Of a stretch of DNA of 64,000 nt, positions 1 to 11,736 are shown piece by piece. Both the position numbers and the translations under genes were made by a program. The number at the start of each line of letters is the position of its first letter. The first letter of the stretch is position 1. The stretch lies in NCBI GenBank assembly GCA_009746045.1, contig RPFO01000412.1, positions 346,992 to 410,991 of the forward strand, read 5' to 3'. Origin of the DNA: Mesostigma viride (Eukaryota; Streptophyta; Mesostigmatophyceae; Mesostigmatales; Mesostigmataceae). The notes under the pieces are model-generated. The model was not told the origin of the DNA. It saw only the letters and a program-made list of their open reading frames with translations, and made no database searches.

Positions 1-275
1 AAATACGCCGGAAAGGTATTGCTGTCACCGTTTCTATCGTCCGGCCTGATCGCAGTTTTTTCCAGCAAGAACGCTGCCGACACCTATCAAATGGCATTCC
101 CGCGAACCAAAAATTGGCCTGTATCATCTTTAGGACGTATAAAATCAATTCCCTGAGTTTGGTCAGAAAATTCGAACGAAAACGTAAATGCCATGCGTGG
201 GCGCAAGCCGCCATGGCCAGGTCGTCGTTTTCCGGAATGCACGTTGTACGTGAAAAAGTACCCTGACCCCTTGTA

Positions 276-741
276 CACCCTCCGCATTGGTAGTTTTAAT
301 TCGGTTCAGCCGAAAGGCCCTTCGGAATTAGACAATAGCGTTTTATTGGTTGAAAGTGCTACTGTGCCCGCCCAATTAATTAATTATTAGTTTGTTTGTT
401 TGGTTACCGAACAACCGTTGCACTGGCTGCGAAATTTAATAATTCTTTGTTTGTTGACTTTGTTCTGTATAACCCAGCCGGATGCACTGCTCTTACGGCT
501 AGGAAAAGCACATTTTTCAGCCAGAGATTTAATATTTCTTTGTTTGTTAGCGAGAAAGCTGCACACGTGACAGGAAAATAATATTTATTTACACTTTCTT
601 TGTTTGTTTGGTAGCTTCAAAAACTACAGTTCACTACACTCGGGAATTAGTTAATTAAAATTCTTTTGTTTTATTTATCGTTTGCAGCTGGTCGGCGCCG
701 AGCCTCATAATTATTTAGTAAAACTACCAATGCGGAGGGTG
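276..741. mobile_element. Non-autonomous TIR element (MITE-like), TA target
   Basis: The two ends are perfect inverted repeats: 273-298 is the reverse complement of 719-744. Read from the ends inward the repeat starts CACCCTCCGCATTGG, and a TA dinucleotide lies directly outside each end (274-275 and 742-743). The 466-bp interior is AT-rich, has no convincing coding region, and carries degenerate units around TTCTTTGTTTGTT near 440, 540 and 600. A TA duplication and short TIRs fit a Tc1/mariner or Stowaway-type MITE; family membership is inferred. The flanks (1-273 and 744-944) hold no recognisable gene. Confidence 0.55.
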
Positions 742-944
742 TACTTTGACCGGCCAGAACACCTCTATAACTTTGTCAGAAGTATGCAAACCCTAGTACC
801 ATGCTGTGAGGAAAATTATAAACTTTCGATCTTCTCAGCTAAACGTTTCCTAATTCTCAACAGTTTTCGCGGCATTTGGTCCCCCGAGAAGGGGCCGACG
901 TGTCGGCTGTAACTCAGTTTTAGGCGGAAAATCGGCAGCCAGAC

Positions 945-1752
945 CATTTAGGGGTTAACGTCGGTAGGGGTAGGCCATTCCTGAATTGACTTAGTCTTGT
1001 CAGGGTCGGTAGCCACCCCGGCATCTGACAGGACGTGCCCTAAAAATGGGACACTCCTACCAGAGCGAACTTTAGCACGGCGCGCCCATAAAGAATTTTC
1101 AGCCATGATTTCTAATACTTTCTTTAAATCACGTAGGTGCGTTTCAAAATCAGGAGAATAAATAAGAATAAATAAGAGAATAAATAAGAGAATAAATAAG
1201 GATATCATAATAAATAAGGATATCATCTAAGTAAGCTTGAGCACAAGAACGGTCATGCTCAGATAAAGAAACAGAGGAGAAGGAAGGATCCTTTAAATCA
1301 GAGGACACTTGAGGGAGGTGAGAATTTCCCATAACAGGTCTAAGCACTTCATTCATTAACATTTGGAAAGAGGCAGGAGAGTTACAGAGTCCCATAGCCG
1401 CTACTCTAAACTGGTAATGCCCAAAAGGGGTAGCAAAGGCGGTTTTGTGGCAATCCTCAGGAGCTATACGTAGTTGCCAAAAACCATCCGCGCAATCTAA
1501 TACTGTGAAACAGGTAGAACCTTTAACCTTATTAAATATATCATCAATACGAGGTAGAGGGTATTTAGACTTCACAGTAATATCGTTTAACTTCCTATAA
1601 TCAGTAACTAGGCGAAACTTGCCATTTGGCTTAGGAACTAACAGGACACCAGCTGAGTAGGGGGAGTTACTAGGCTCTATCAATCCTGCTTCTAATAGTG
1701 ACACTAAAATCTGTTTTAGTTCCTTTAATTCGGTAGGGCCCATTCTATACAT
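945..1752 (-). pseudogene. Reverse transcriptase fragment, element F, with repeat-expanded active site
   Basis: The frame 1752-1150 contains gypsy RT motifs: LLEAGLIEPSNSPYSAGVLL, RKLNDITVKSKYPLPRIDD, AFATPFGHYQFRVAAMGLCN and the catalytic AYLDDILIY. Directly after YLDDILIY the DNA expands into repeated units (about 1157-1232) encoding YDILIYSLIYSLIYSY, which also shifts the frame. The normal continuation, SPDFETHLRDLKKVLEIM and then PFLGHVLSDAG, resumes in frame 1226-948. The coding sequence ends at about 945 before RNase H. Confidence 0.85.
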
Positions 1753-2113
1753 CGGAGAGTGCGTAGGAACTGCACCGTCCTTGATAACTACACGGTGTAA
1801 ACAGAACGAGGAGGAGGATAAGAAGGAGTCTTTTCTTCAAATACTTTTGAGGAATCTATCACAGCCATGTATCTTACTATTTCATTTTCAGTAAATCCCA
1901 CTCCTATTGTATCCACTGTATTTACATCTATATCCACACTATTATTAGTGATAGGTATCTCTTGTACTTCTAACTGAAGGAACATACATAATAGGTATCC
2001 ATATTCCTTTAGTTCAGATCGCAATTCGTCATTGGACATTAATACTTCAGGTATAGGTCTCACAGGAGGATCAACAGGTGTAGGAGGAGTAATATCTACC
2101 AAGGATAAATTTT

Positions 2114-2584
2114 CTAATCTATAATGACGTTCGGTACCCAGTAAGAGCTATCTGGAAACCAAATGACCATAGTATCATAATTAATAGTAATCTTATTATC
2201 CTGGTGCCAATCTAATCCTAGTAATACATCAGCTGTAGTGATAGGGCCTATAGTGGCCGTCAGGTTGACCGTACGTCCTTGTATGACCAGGGGAAGGGAC
2301 ACCGTACCCGGGGAATGACTGGTGCGACCGTCAGCATAATGGACAGTGACAGTTTTTGTGTGAGGGGTAGGGACTAGTCCTAAACGCCTAACTAGGGCCT
2401 CGCTCACAAAGGAGCTAGCCGCACCGCTATCCACTAACACAGAGACATTCAAGAGTTCATCAGCATGCAAGAAGGGGTCTACAACAGTATGAGGGACGGT
2501 TAAGCCACCATTCAAGAACATAAGAGGACGCACACGTAGTGGTAGGGATGATTCAGCTCCTACAGAGGTTATAAAAACAGGCAA
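2114..2584 (-). pseudogene. Retropepsin-type protease domain, element F
   Basis: The 156-codon frame has the aspartic protease active site VLVDSGAASSF and, about 70 residues on, ADVLLGLDW, the second conserved retropepsin motif. In gypsy elements this enzyme cuts Gag and Pol into mature proteins. The catalytic Asp-Ser-Gly is intact. It is separated from RT by another frame (2102-1788, the PR-RT linker), so the polyprotein is interrupted. Confidence 0.8.
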
Positions 2585-2627
2585 GCAAAAATTATTATCT
2601 GGGGTACTATCTAAGGACCTGTCCAGG

Positions 2628-3550
2628 TTACCCCCGGCTGACAGGCCTACTGTTCCCCCTCCCCCCCAAATCCATAGGAACTAACCCCGAAGAAGACCCT
2701 GGCGGAAAAGCCACTGCTGGAGGGTCACGAGGGATTGAAGAGGGTGCGGGAGCCTGATTATCATAGGGGAACCCTGGGGATCCTGTCTGCACAGCATTCA
2801 GCCTACTAGGGGTAGCTGAAGGAATGCGTCCTGAAGTGGGACGAATAGGAGCACGCTGAGGGGTACGAGGAGGGCGAGCGTCGGGATGAGGGGGAGCACC
2901 CGAAAGGAACTTGGGGCACTCACGTTTAAGATGACCTACTTCCTTACAATGATAGCAGGTGATATGAGAGACATCCAGAGCTGAAAGGTCAGTCACACAA
3001 ATATCTAATTCTTCTACATAGGAGTTCTCCTCCTCAGGGGTAAGGCTAATATTATTAATACGGGAACGGGTAGGAAGAGAAGGCGTGGAGAAGAAATCTG
3101 CTACTCGTAAAAGATGCTGGCGCACATGCTTGAGGGGCAGGTCAGTAAAACGGTAGGCAGAGAACTGGCGCTTGACTTCACGCAATAAGGGTCTACTGAG
3201 GCCCTGAAGGAAGCGGGCACGTACTTCTGCACCCGACAAATCCCTAATTCGTACCATCTGGCATCAAACTCTTTCATATATTCTTTGAAGGATTTGGTAC
3301 CCTGCTGCAAGGTACCAAAGGCTAATCTATCCTGCCAATCTGCATCGGGAGGGACTAAATGGTTCTCTAAACGCTTAAACAATTCTGCTACAGAGTTTGG
3401 GTAGGCATGAGAGGCAAGAGACTCACACTGGATGAGGTTAGCAAGCTCAGGAGTAATGCAGGTAGTAAGATAATGAGGAACTAGTACAGCATCAGAGAGG
3501 CGCCACCTATTGTGGTTCTGCCAGGACTCTGTGTTCTGGGTGAGCAACAT
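2628..3550 (-). pseudogene. gag C-terminal region with zinc knuckle, element F
   Basis: Frames 3550-3101 and 3257-2628 overlap in different phases and together carry a retrotransposon gag core. The first contains the pattern LANLIQCESLASHAYPNSV followed by LKRLENHLVPPDADWQDRL-like spacing typical of gypsy gag. The second holds one CCHC zinc knuckle, CYHCKEVGHLKREC, the nucleic-acid-binding motif that packages element RNA, then a Pro-rich tail. A frameshift lies in the overlap near 3101-3257. Confidence 0.75.
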
Positions 3551-4299
3551 AATGAAGTGAAAAACTGTTGAGGGGTAGACTTGACATCCAGCTTAGGAAG
3601 GTTGGCAAAGAGGGGAAGAGCAGGAGGCTTAGGGGGATTAGAAGAATCAGTTTTTCCCATAGGGCCACTATCTTCCACTGCTACATAAGCGGGATAGAAG
3701 GAAGGGATAGGAAAAGTTTGGGTAGGGGTCTAGAGGGAGCCACCGTTTCAGGATGGTGCCCATAGGAGAAGGGGACAGTATATTGCTCACGAAGAGAGGA
3801 ATAGGCAAAATGATCATAATTCCTATCATCTAGGGGCATGGTACTGAAATCATTGTTAACTTCTAAATCAGCCACACGGGTAGGGACCTGGGCAGCCTCA
3901 TAGGCCGTCTCTGGGTAGGACCAGGAAGCAGGTGGGTAAAAGGGAACTGCACTAGGGCGCCCAGAAGGGCCGACAGGGGCAGAGGTACGACCCGTGTTAA
4001 AGGCAGGCATGGAAGGCACAGGGTGGGAAGGAGGCCTAGAAGCATTGTTAGTGAGTGAGGACCTGCTGGAGGGGTGAGCCAAGGTTGCAGAAGGGGCAGG
4101 GGCCTGGTTCACAGCAAAAGAGGGTTCATCACTAAATCTGACTTGTGAGAAACGTTGTTCATAGGTAGGTGGGGTAATTGAGGGACGACGGCGACCACCA
4201 GCAACAGGAGAAGGAGGTGAGGTACGCAGAATACCTTGAGGGGTAAGATGGTGTACCGTTTCCAAGGAGTCCCGTCGGTCACCACGAGTATTGTTATTG

Positions 4300-4331
<32 letters not shown>

Positions 4332-4684
4332 GGTAGGTATAGGCGACATATCTCCACCCACTGGATCCATCTTTAATTACGTAAAGGAATAGGAATCTAG
4401 AAGAAAGCAACAAAGGAAAAAGGAAAAACCTTGAAGGTCTGAAGCAAGGAACAAAATTAAAATCAATCCTTTTTAACAACAGTAATGGATAGGGAACCAA
4501 ACTCCAAAGTGAGAGGAGTATCTGAAGCAGATGCAGATGCAGCCCGTTTAGGGGGAGAAGAAGGAGGGGTAGCAAAGACTAGAGCTTCTACTGGAGGACG
4601 ACCATGAGGAATAGGGCGTACATGCAGGCCTAAATCTGTTTGGCTATGATCTATAAGGAACTGCTGAGCTTCTTCGAAGGACAT
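3481..4684 (-). pseudogene. gag N-terminal region of gypsy element F (broken)
   Basis: Three minus-strand reading frames follow one another here: 4684-4463 (short, function unknown), 4370-3681 (229 codons, low-complexity Pro/Ser-rich) and 3678-3481. The 229-codon part begins with a poly-asparagine tract encoded by an (AAT/AAC)n microsatellite at about 4283-4333. Gag assignment rests on position, between the 5' leader and a zinc-knuckle domain. Frames do not join, so no single product can be made. Confidence 0.55.
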
Positions 4685-5381
4685 AAATTTCTTATACCTA
4701 ATTACGTTGTATACACGATTCTGAACGATTTCCTAGCGTCGGACCAAGAAAGGAAAATGGAGGACCATTGAGGCGTAATCACTACGTAATATTTAGCTAG
4801 ACTATTATCGCTAGAAGAATGGGAAGGAGCAGTAAAAGATCGCCGCTGGCTCATGGTAACGCACCTGGTAGGTCTTGAGTAGTCAAATGAGGAGAACGAG
4901 GAGAAGGCGACTTATCTCGGGTGTCTGAAACCGAACCAGATTGACGACGCACGCAGGGACGAGGTTTCCAGCGCCAGGTGGTCGTAAGTATCCGGTTTCA
5001 AGAATTCTGCGTCCGGCGATGGGTCGTCTAAATACAAAGCAGGCAAGATGCAGAAAAAGTGTAATCTACGAGACGCTAGCCGTCTCTCTACGTAGAACCA
5101 AAACCATCATCTGTCTACGACAGTAAGCAACATTTCTCAGGAAAACAAAACGAGGAAAAGGAGCTATCTATAAAAGGATTTTCCGCTTCAAGCAGGTCTA
5201 TCTTCTAGGCAGGGCGTGTCCTGAATCAGGCAGCACTACCCCCCCAGCTCGCAGGCGACCCGCCCATTACCTGTCAAGTAGGTGTCGTCTTCATTTTCCC
5301 AGCCGCGGAAGGGTTGATTCAATGACGTATGTTGCAAAGGATCGTCGTCTCGCTCTCTATCTAAACTACCTCCGAGTCCAT

Positions 5382-5957
5382 TGTTACGCCGCAAGCCTCG
5401 GCCGCCACCTCTACCTCTACCTCTTCTGATGCTACCTAGACTAGTAAGGCCGCCTCTAGTTAAACCCCTAGCGAAAGACGAACGAGACGATCCAGATCTC
5501 AATGCATTGACATATGTACTACTGTAATATGCCATAGGCCATTTAACCAAACCCGTTTACTCCAGGAATAGAGGAAGGAAACACAACTACACTGCCGTGA
5601 CCCAAGCCTATATGTGTTAATTCATTTAACACACGCCGAGTGACCACACAAGGAGTGGAACGTGCATAAATGGTCACCAACGGTCCAACAGGCTCGGGCC
5701 GACCTGGCCCTCGCCTGCCGAAACACAGAAACACAGGCAGGTGCACAGATGCACGCCGGTCCACTACATTCTACCAAAGGATAAGGACCACTAATAAAGT
5801 ACGCGGCGCGGCGCCCAAAGGCACCCAATATACCACAGTACTGTTACGAGGACAATCATGTCCCAGCTAGAACTACACGTAAACCTAAGAACAACCGAGG
5901 CCAAGGACCTAATTTACGTCCGTAACTACAACGAATTGTTACGCGACGTTACTAACA
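5382..5957 (-). repeat. 5' LTR of gypsy element F
   Basis: It begins TGTTACGCC and ends near ACGTTACTAACA, a slightly mutated form of the CGTAACA end seen in the related LTRs at 11737-12312 and 15691. Shared blocks with those LTRs include GGAAACAC-ACTACACTGCC and ATATGTGTTAATTCAT. On the minus strand the bases after the LTR read ATGGACTCGGAGG, the position of a primer-binding site, and the same site in the related element reads ATGGTAGCGGAGA. The exact right edge is uncertain by a few bases. Confidence 0.7.
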
Positions 5958-6233
5958 CCACACTCCAGATGATGCCTAGCTTTATTTGGTTATGTTGTGC
6001 CCATGCAGGGAGTAACTCTCTGCTGAGACGCCATGCCCTAGCTTTTGTATAGCTATGCTGATCTTCCCCCCCATGACAGGCTCCCCCTTCGCTGGGCATA
6101 GCTTGAAGATCATGGGGATGCAAGTGCCTTGGTGCACCTAGAGCAAGGGTCCTTTACTACATCCCCACCCTTGCAGGAAGTAGCTTAGGATGTATGATAG
6201 GCCATATGCCCCCTCTCAAGGGCTATGTGCTAC
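5958..6233. other. Spacer without recognised features
   Basis: Between the LTR of element F and the tiny LINE-tail insertion I see no supported coding region, RNA gene or terminal repeat. The sequence is of mixed composition. Confidence 0.5.
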
Positions 6234-6296
6234 ATATATACTCCCAACGGATTTCTGCTGTAAGTAATTATATTTTTAATATATACTCCCAACGGA
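6234..6296 (+). mobile_element. 27-bp dead-on-arrival LINE tail with 18-bp target duplication
   Basis: The 18-mer ATATATACTCCCAACGGA occurs at 6234-6251 and again at 6279-6296. The 27 bp between them (6252-6278) contain CTGCTGTAAGTAATTATA followed by TTTTTA. That is the extreme 3' end of the LINE family at 18407-21153, read in plus orientation. This is the signature of target-primed reverse transcription that stopped almost at once. Downstream to about 6430 the DNA is AT-rich simple sequence (ATTCA, AATTAATTA and TA runs). Confidence 0.75.
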
Positions 6297-6439
6297 GTTA
6301 TGTTACAATTCAATTCAATTCAATCCATTCCATCCCATGTTCCCCTCCCACTGGGGACTTATGCTCACGTGACACAATCACGTGTCTATTAATTAATTAA
6401 TTATTATTAATTAATTAATTATTAATAATATATATATAT

Positions 6440-8997
6440 ATTCATTGAGAATGATAAATTACGGAGGTGAGATTGGCATGCAACATAAGGAAAACCCCGA
6501 CAAGAAGGAGAACCCTGAGAAATTAATAGGAATCTGACACGGACATCCAAGGATCACGCCAGCTGCACAAGGTACAACTATGTATCACAAAACTACGACA
6601 CGCAGCAACATCGCTGCCGGCCCACCATGCATGCAGGCCTGGGAGGGATCTACACCGCATGGGTCGCGATGAAGTCGGCCCGGGTGCGGCGGAATACTAC
6701 TAACACCTCAGCCTAGGTGCGAGTGAGGGCGAGTGACAGGCGCTGCCGCCTTAATACGAGGGCCACGTGCGGGCAGACCATGGGGCGGTCTGACCCGCGA
6801 GGTTGAGGCGGTCTTCACGGCGCTGGCAGCACTCGTGGAAAAACTCCGCCGTCTTGGGGCCTATGGCCCCGAACTCCTCAAGGACAAAGGGGATGACCCG
6901 GTGGGGCCCCACAGTGCCGTAGGAGGCAAACTTGTCGCGCTAAGCCACTGACAGCGGCAGCAGCGCCGGCATCCACAGCCGCCCGGAGGATGTGGCGACC
7001 GGAGAGCGGCCGAGCCACGGAGACATCGATGAGCAGGTGACATGCAACCCTGCCCATCGTAGTCAAGCACTGTAATGTCGGGGCGGTGGTTGGGTGAGTA
7101 GAGGGCGGCCCCATCTGCGTTCTCGCACTTGATGGTGGAGTGGGGAAGGACCGACCGAACCATCACACACACCACCTGGAGGAGCGCGGTATGGAGATAG
7201 AGGAACCTAGCTGTTCTGGTTCTGCTGGCCGCCCATGCCGGCACGCGATCGATGTAGTGCATGGGTGAAAAAAATGCAGCTGCCGCAGGACGCACCCGCC
7301 GTGATGAGAGGTTGCGGGGCAAACAGCTGGTGGCGATTTCAAATGTAATGTAAACATAGTGTTTAATATAACAGTTAATATAAGTTTAATAATATAATTA
7401 ATTAATACAACAGAAAGTTTCCTGCTGGCTGCCCAATCTGTTCGATATTTCCACTCAAGTCGCTCCCTGCAAACAAATGCAAAGAAATCGAATTTGGACG
7501 AAAAGCTGTAAGGGTGTTCCAGCATATTTCAAAGTTTATCAATCAATGGTCCCAACCCATTGAAGGGGCCCAACCATTCTGTAAGCCCAAACAACAAATC
7601 CAAGAAGTCCAATACTAAGCATAGCGTAAACCATACCTAAATAGGGGCGATGGCGTAAAGGGCCGGAACCAGCGTGAACAAAGGGTTCATGGGGAGGGCG
7701 CGCAGGAATGCAGCCCCCACGCTCCCCTCAAGGGAAACGGAGTGAAGCCAAGCCTTCTCCTGATCGTTCAAGCTCGCATGCAGACCCATCCATGCAGTCG
7801 GCACAGTGTAGTATACCCGCGTAGTTCTTTAATTGTTGTTTTTCATGAATGCAGGCAGGGAAGACACTAGCACTGACGACAGTGGACACGCCGGGTGTGC
7901 CCCGGGGCAGGCCGACGGTGGACGGCCTGGGCGGGGCGGACGAGGTCGCAGGCCTGCTGGATCCCGAGGTAAGAATCCTGCACAGCCTGCACGTAGGGGA
8001 AGGGGGATGGGGTGACCAAGTCGGGGATGGCGCCGGCGCTGACGGCGCTGGGGACCAACCGGCGGATCTCCGCCCAGGCCTGAGCAACAGAGCCAATTAA
8101 GCTAGGCGGCAGGGGCGAGGCGAGCGGCGCGGGTGAGCCCACACCCGCCCATGCAGCAGGGGATCGAGGGTGGCCAAGCGCATGGCCGGAGTGAGCTGGC
8201 GCAGGCTAGGGCCGGGGAGGAGCCTGCAAGGCGGCCTGAATGCGCTTGTCGTGGCCGCCCCCCGGGGCAAGCCGCACCGAGTGGGGGGGGGCGCCACAGA
8301 GCCAGTACGTGAACCACCCGCGGGTGGGCGCAAAACCAGAGGAGGAGCCCTTTGGTCTGCATGGGGGTCCTTGAGGCGCTCAAGTCTCGAGGACATGGGT
8401 GCGCTGTTCCACGGTGGCCCAGCGGAGCTCCTCTTCGACGTAGTCAGGGTCACCCACAGGGACGCCCAGGCTCGAGAACTGAACCACGCGCCTGCGCCAA
8501 TGCCCCCGGGATAGCCGCGGGGATCGAAGCCATGCAGAGCAGTCCCCCTGGGGCGAAAAGACTGCATGCACACTTGGGGAGGGTGGGCTGAAGGTTGATG
8601 GCCGCCAATGTGGCCACTTCAAGCTAGGGCAGCCAGGGCGGCAACCACAGCGCAGGCCGGGCCAAGGGCATGGATATCGTCCATATAGGCGAGGATCGAT
8701 CGAGCACGACATCTGGGTGCGCAGCGTGGATACCTTGGAGAGCCTGGTGCAGCGGGGCGGACAGGTAAAAGGGGCCGAGGGGGTCGCATTGCTGGGTCCC
8801 CGTGGCAGCGCCGGAGGCGACGTCGGCGAACGTCCCAAACTCCATGAGGAAGGAGAGTTGAGTGGGTTCGCCGTATCAGCTGCCCAGTGCCCACGCAAGA
8901 AGGTCAGGGAGCGCCTCGCCGACGGCCAGTCAAAGATGCTCCTGCCTTGGTGACAGCATTGAACGCATTAATTGTGGCAATCCACCCGTTCAGCGCC
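6440..8997 (-). mobile_element. LINE copy H1 (REL-endonuclease type), minus strand, decayed
   Basis: Reading minus from about 8997 there are fragments of one LINE protein in changing frames. NAFNAVTKAG (RT motif A region) lies near 8960 and AYMDDIHALGP (RT catalytic box, YMDD) near 8690. GVPVGDPDYV lies near 8450, MGGCGLTRAARLAPAA near 8130, and the endonuclease stretch (SPNHRPDITVLD) near 7080. The 3' end, at about 6440, abuts a (TA)n tract. The copy carries a 0.3-kb insertion (about 7337-7642) absent from its mate at 9003-10590. No frame stays open for long. Confidence 0.75.
7337..7642. mobile_element. 0.3-kb insertion within LINE copy H1
   Basis: Aligning this arm with its inverted partner shows that the continuous sequence around 9630-9665 of the partner is broken here between GGTGGCGAT and GCGATGGCG. 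The insert is AT-rich in its first half and has no TIR or coding region I can recognise. Sequence GCGAT is present at both edges and could be a target duplication, but the edges are approximate. Confidence 0.45.
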
Positions 8998-9002
8998 ACA
9001 TA

Positions 9003-10590
9003 TATGTGCGGCTTGCCGCGGAAGGCCACGACGAGCGCATTCAGGCCGCCTTGCGGGTGCTCGACCTGCCCGGCCCTAGCCTGCCAGCTCACTTCATGCG
9101 CTTGGCCACCCTCCCCTGCCGCATGGGCGGGTGTGGGCTCACCCGCGCCGCCCGCCTCGCCCCCGCCGCCTTCCTTAATTGGCTCTGTTGCTCAGGCCTG
9201 GGCGGAGATCCGCCGGTTGGTCCCCAGCGCTGTCAGGGCCGGCGCCATCCCCGACTTGGTCACCCCATCCCCCTTCCCCTTTAATTGTGCAGGCTGTGCA
9301 TGATTCTTACCTTGGGATCCAGCAGGCCTGCGACCTCGTCCGCCCCGCCCAGGCCGTCCACCGTCGCCTGCCCGGGGGCACGCCCGGCATGTCCACTGTC
9401 GTCAGTCCTAGTGTCTTCCCTTCCTGCGTTCATGAAAAACAACAAAAGACCTAGGCGGGTGTACTACATAGTTAGTGCCGACTGGATGGGTCTGCTGCAT
9501 GCGAGCTTAAACGATCAGGGGAAGGCTTGGCTTCACTCCGTTTCCCTTCAATGAGGGGAGCCTCAGTGGGGGCCGCATTCCTGCGCGCCCTCCCCATGAG
9601 CCCTCTGTTCACGCTGGTTCCGGCCCTTTTAATACGCCATCGCTCTCCGCCACCAGCTGTTTGCCCCGCAACCTCTCATCACGGCAGGTGCGTCCTGCGG
9701 CTGAGCTGCGGGCTTGCTCTCGATACTACTGGGACGCACTACATCGTGTGCATGGGTGGCCAGCAGGACCAGAACTGGTTCCTCTATCCCCATACCGCTC
9801 TCCTTCGGGTGGTGTGTGCCATGGTTCGGTCGACCAAACCATGGAAAGACCGATCGGTCTTTCCCCACTCCACCAGCAAGTTCGAGGACGCAGATGGGGC
9901 CGCCCTCTACTCACCCAACCACCGCCCCGACATTACCGTGCTGGACTACCGGACGGGCAGGCTGGGTTGCCACCTGCTCATCGATGTCTCCGTGGCTCGG
10001 CCGCTCTCCGGTCGCCACATCCTCCGGGCGGCCGGCTGTGGATGCCGGCGCTGCTGCCCCGGCGCGCTGTCAGTGGCTGAGCGCGACAAGTTTGCCTCCT
10101 ACGGCACTGTGGCCGGGGCCCCACCGGGTCATCCCCTTTGTCCTTGAGGAGTTCCGGGCCATGGGCCCCAAGACAGCGGAGTTTTTCCACGAGTGCTGCC
10201 AGCGCCGTGAAGACCACCTCGACCTCGAGGGTCAGACCGCCCCGTGGTCTGCCCGCACGTGGTCCTCGTATTGGCGGCAGCGCCTGTCACTCGCCCTCAC
10301 TCGCACCGTGGCTGATGTGTTATTCCACCGCGCCCGGGCCGACGTACTTTGTCGCAACCCATGCGGTCTAGATCCCTCCCAGGCCTGCATGGTGGGCGCC
10401 GGCAGCGATGTGGCTGCGTGTCGTAGTTTCAATTGTGATGTAGTTAGTTGTACCTTGTGCAGCTGGCGTGATCCTTGGAATCATGTCCGTGTCAGATTAC
10501 TATTTCTTCGATCAGGGTTCTTCTTCTTTTCGGGGTTTTCCTAATGTTGCATGCCAATCTCACCTCCGTGATTTATCATTCTTCATGAAT
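9003..10590 (+). mobile_element. LINE copy H2 (REL-endonuclease type), plus strand, 5'-truncated
   Basis: The copy starts inside the post-RT region (VRLAAEGHDERIQAAL at about 9003) and runs to the 3' end. Fragments in order are MGGCGLTRAARLAPAA (about 9121), the zinc-binding CMGGQQDQNW region (about 9750), SPNHRPDITVLDY with the following LLIDVSVARPL (restriction-like endonuclease, about 9915-10005) and the C-terminal VLEEFRAMGPKTAEFFHECC. Frameshifts split it. The 3' end at about 10590 runs into a (TA)n tract. It is the inverted mate of copy H1; the two are joined at the short palindrome ACATATATGT near 8998-9007. Confidence 0.75.
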
Positions 10591-10597
10591 ATATATA

Positions 10598-10638
10598 TTA
10601 AAAATATAATTACTTACAGCAGAGTGAAATCACTCAAA
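10598..10638 (-). mobile_element. Short LINE 3'-tail fragment
   Basis: The segment matches the 3' end of the LINE at 18407-21153 in minus orientation, including TTACTTACAGCAGAGTGAAA and the hairpin GAGTGAAATCACTC. It directly follows the (TA)n end of LINE copy H2, a further insertion of the same tail into a TA tract. Confidence 0.6.
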
Positions 10639-11731
10639 TATTCAGATATATTAGTTGAGACAACCTAGTCAGTGTTAATTAATTAATTCATTAATTCAAG
10701 AACATAAATCCGTTGCCCAGGAGTCGGGGTAAAATTGGCTCCTTTTTAGCAAATCAGCAAATTAGCGGAAGGCGGGGGCCAAGATTAGTTTTAGTCCGTA
10801 AACTGCCGGGTGCTATGTACAGCACCCAGTTTTGGTACCCGTCACATTTCGCAAATTTCCGGGAGCGCTGCGCCAGATGTGACGGCAGCTAGTGGTCCAA
10901 CGTGTCCAGGAACTCGTGAGCATTCAGAAAAAGTATAGGGTTGGGGGGGTAATTCGCCATAGCCTGTAAAATATAGCCCATGAAAGGAAATTATCACGTG
11001 ACTTTGGCGGGAAATTTTCACTCGCGCACGCGCGTAACGAGATATGGCTGCCAACGTGCCGTTAGCAAGGAAATTTTGCATCTCGCGGCTAGAAACGGTT
11101 CAGAATGTTGTTGCTCAGAATGGAGATGCGTGATTTTCGTAAGTCAGGCATGGCCAGATTTTCAGGATTGGGAAAATACAGTTGGAAAAATACTGCCGTC
11201 TTGGTCATCAGTGCCAGATGGGCCATAGCGTATCTTCTTTCGATTTTCTCCTTATGCCCGGGCAGTCTGAGCCAGCCCGAGCATCCTGTTTATTACGGGA
11301 CATCCGCTGCACCATTTCCTGGGCTTGCGGATACGTTTATAGGCCATCTATGCACGGAACATCAACCTGGTAATCATGGCAGATGCATTCATGATGCGGA
11401 TATGGCGGCCTATGCCTGTATAGCATTAGTATGTGTGAGATATGAGGGTCCTGGCCAGCAGAATCCGGAAAGGTCGTGATCGAGCCAGGTACGGCCACGT
11501 TTTTGCGTGTTGTTCGGCAGCAGAATGCGTCTTCCATCCATTACATTTCACGAGTTTATTAGTGCACCGTTCAGCAAGCTTCCATACCTGCTGTACTGTA
11601 GAGGGTGGTATTAGCCCTGAAAGTGACCAGTTTGTGGCATGTCTTTGGAGTATATCATTCCGTTAGTGCAGGTAGGCAACGTGTTTGTATTCCAGCACTT
11701 TGGGCTGTCTTTTGTTGCTTAATTGTTATAC
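10639..11731. other. 1.1-kb interval without recognised gene
   Basis: Only short frames occur here (the longest is 124 codons at 11105-11479), without domain-like sequence. No terminal repeats or RNA gene were recognised. The interval lies between LINE debris and the target duplication of element G. Confidence 0.5.
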
Positions 11732-11736
11732 TGCAT

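Larger units (their letters stand above)
945..5957 (-). mobile_element. Ty3/gypsy LTR retrotransposon F, 3'-truncated and decayed
   Basis: Minus-strand order is 5' LTR (5382-5957), leader, gag, protease, RT. RNase H, integrase and the 3' LTR are missing because the pol sequence stops abruptly near 945 and unrelated DNA follows. The reading frame changes several times across gag and pol, so the copy is dead. Its LTR and the sequence just downstream are related to the intact-ended non-autonomous element at 11737-15691. Translated pol is about as close to element B (33729-43148) as expected for two members of one broad gypsy group. Confidence 0.85.

Noticed and set aside
6440-10590. Twin-priming inversion of one LINE
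   Set aside because: Both arms contain the same 3' half of the element, which one twin-primed insertion cannot produce.
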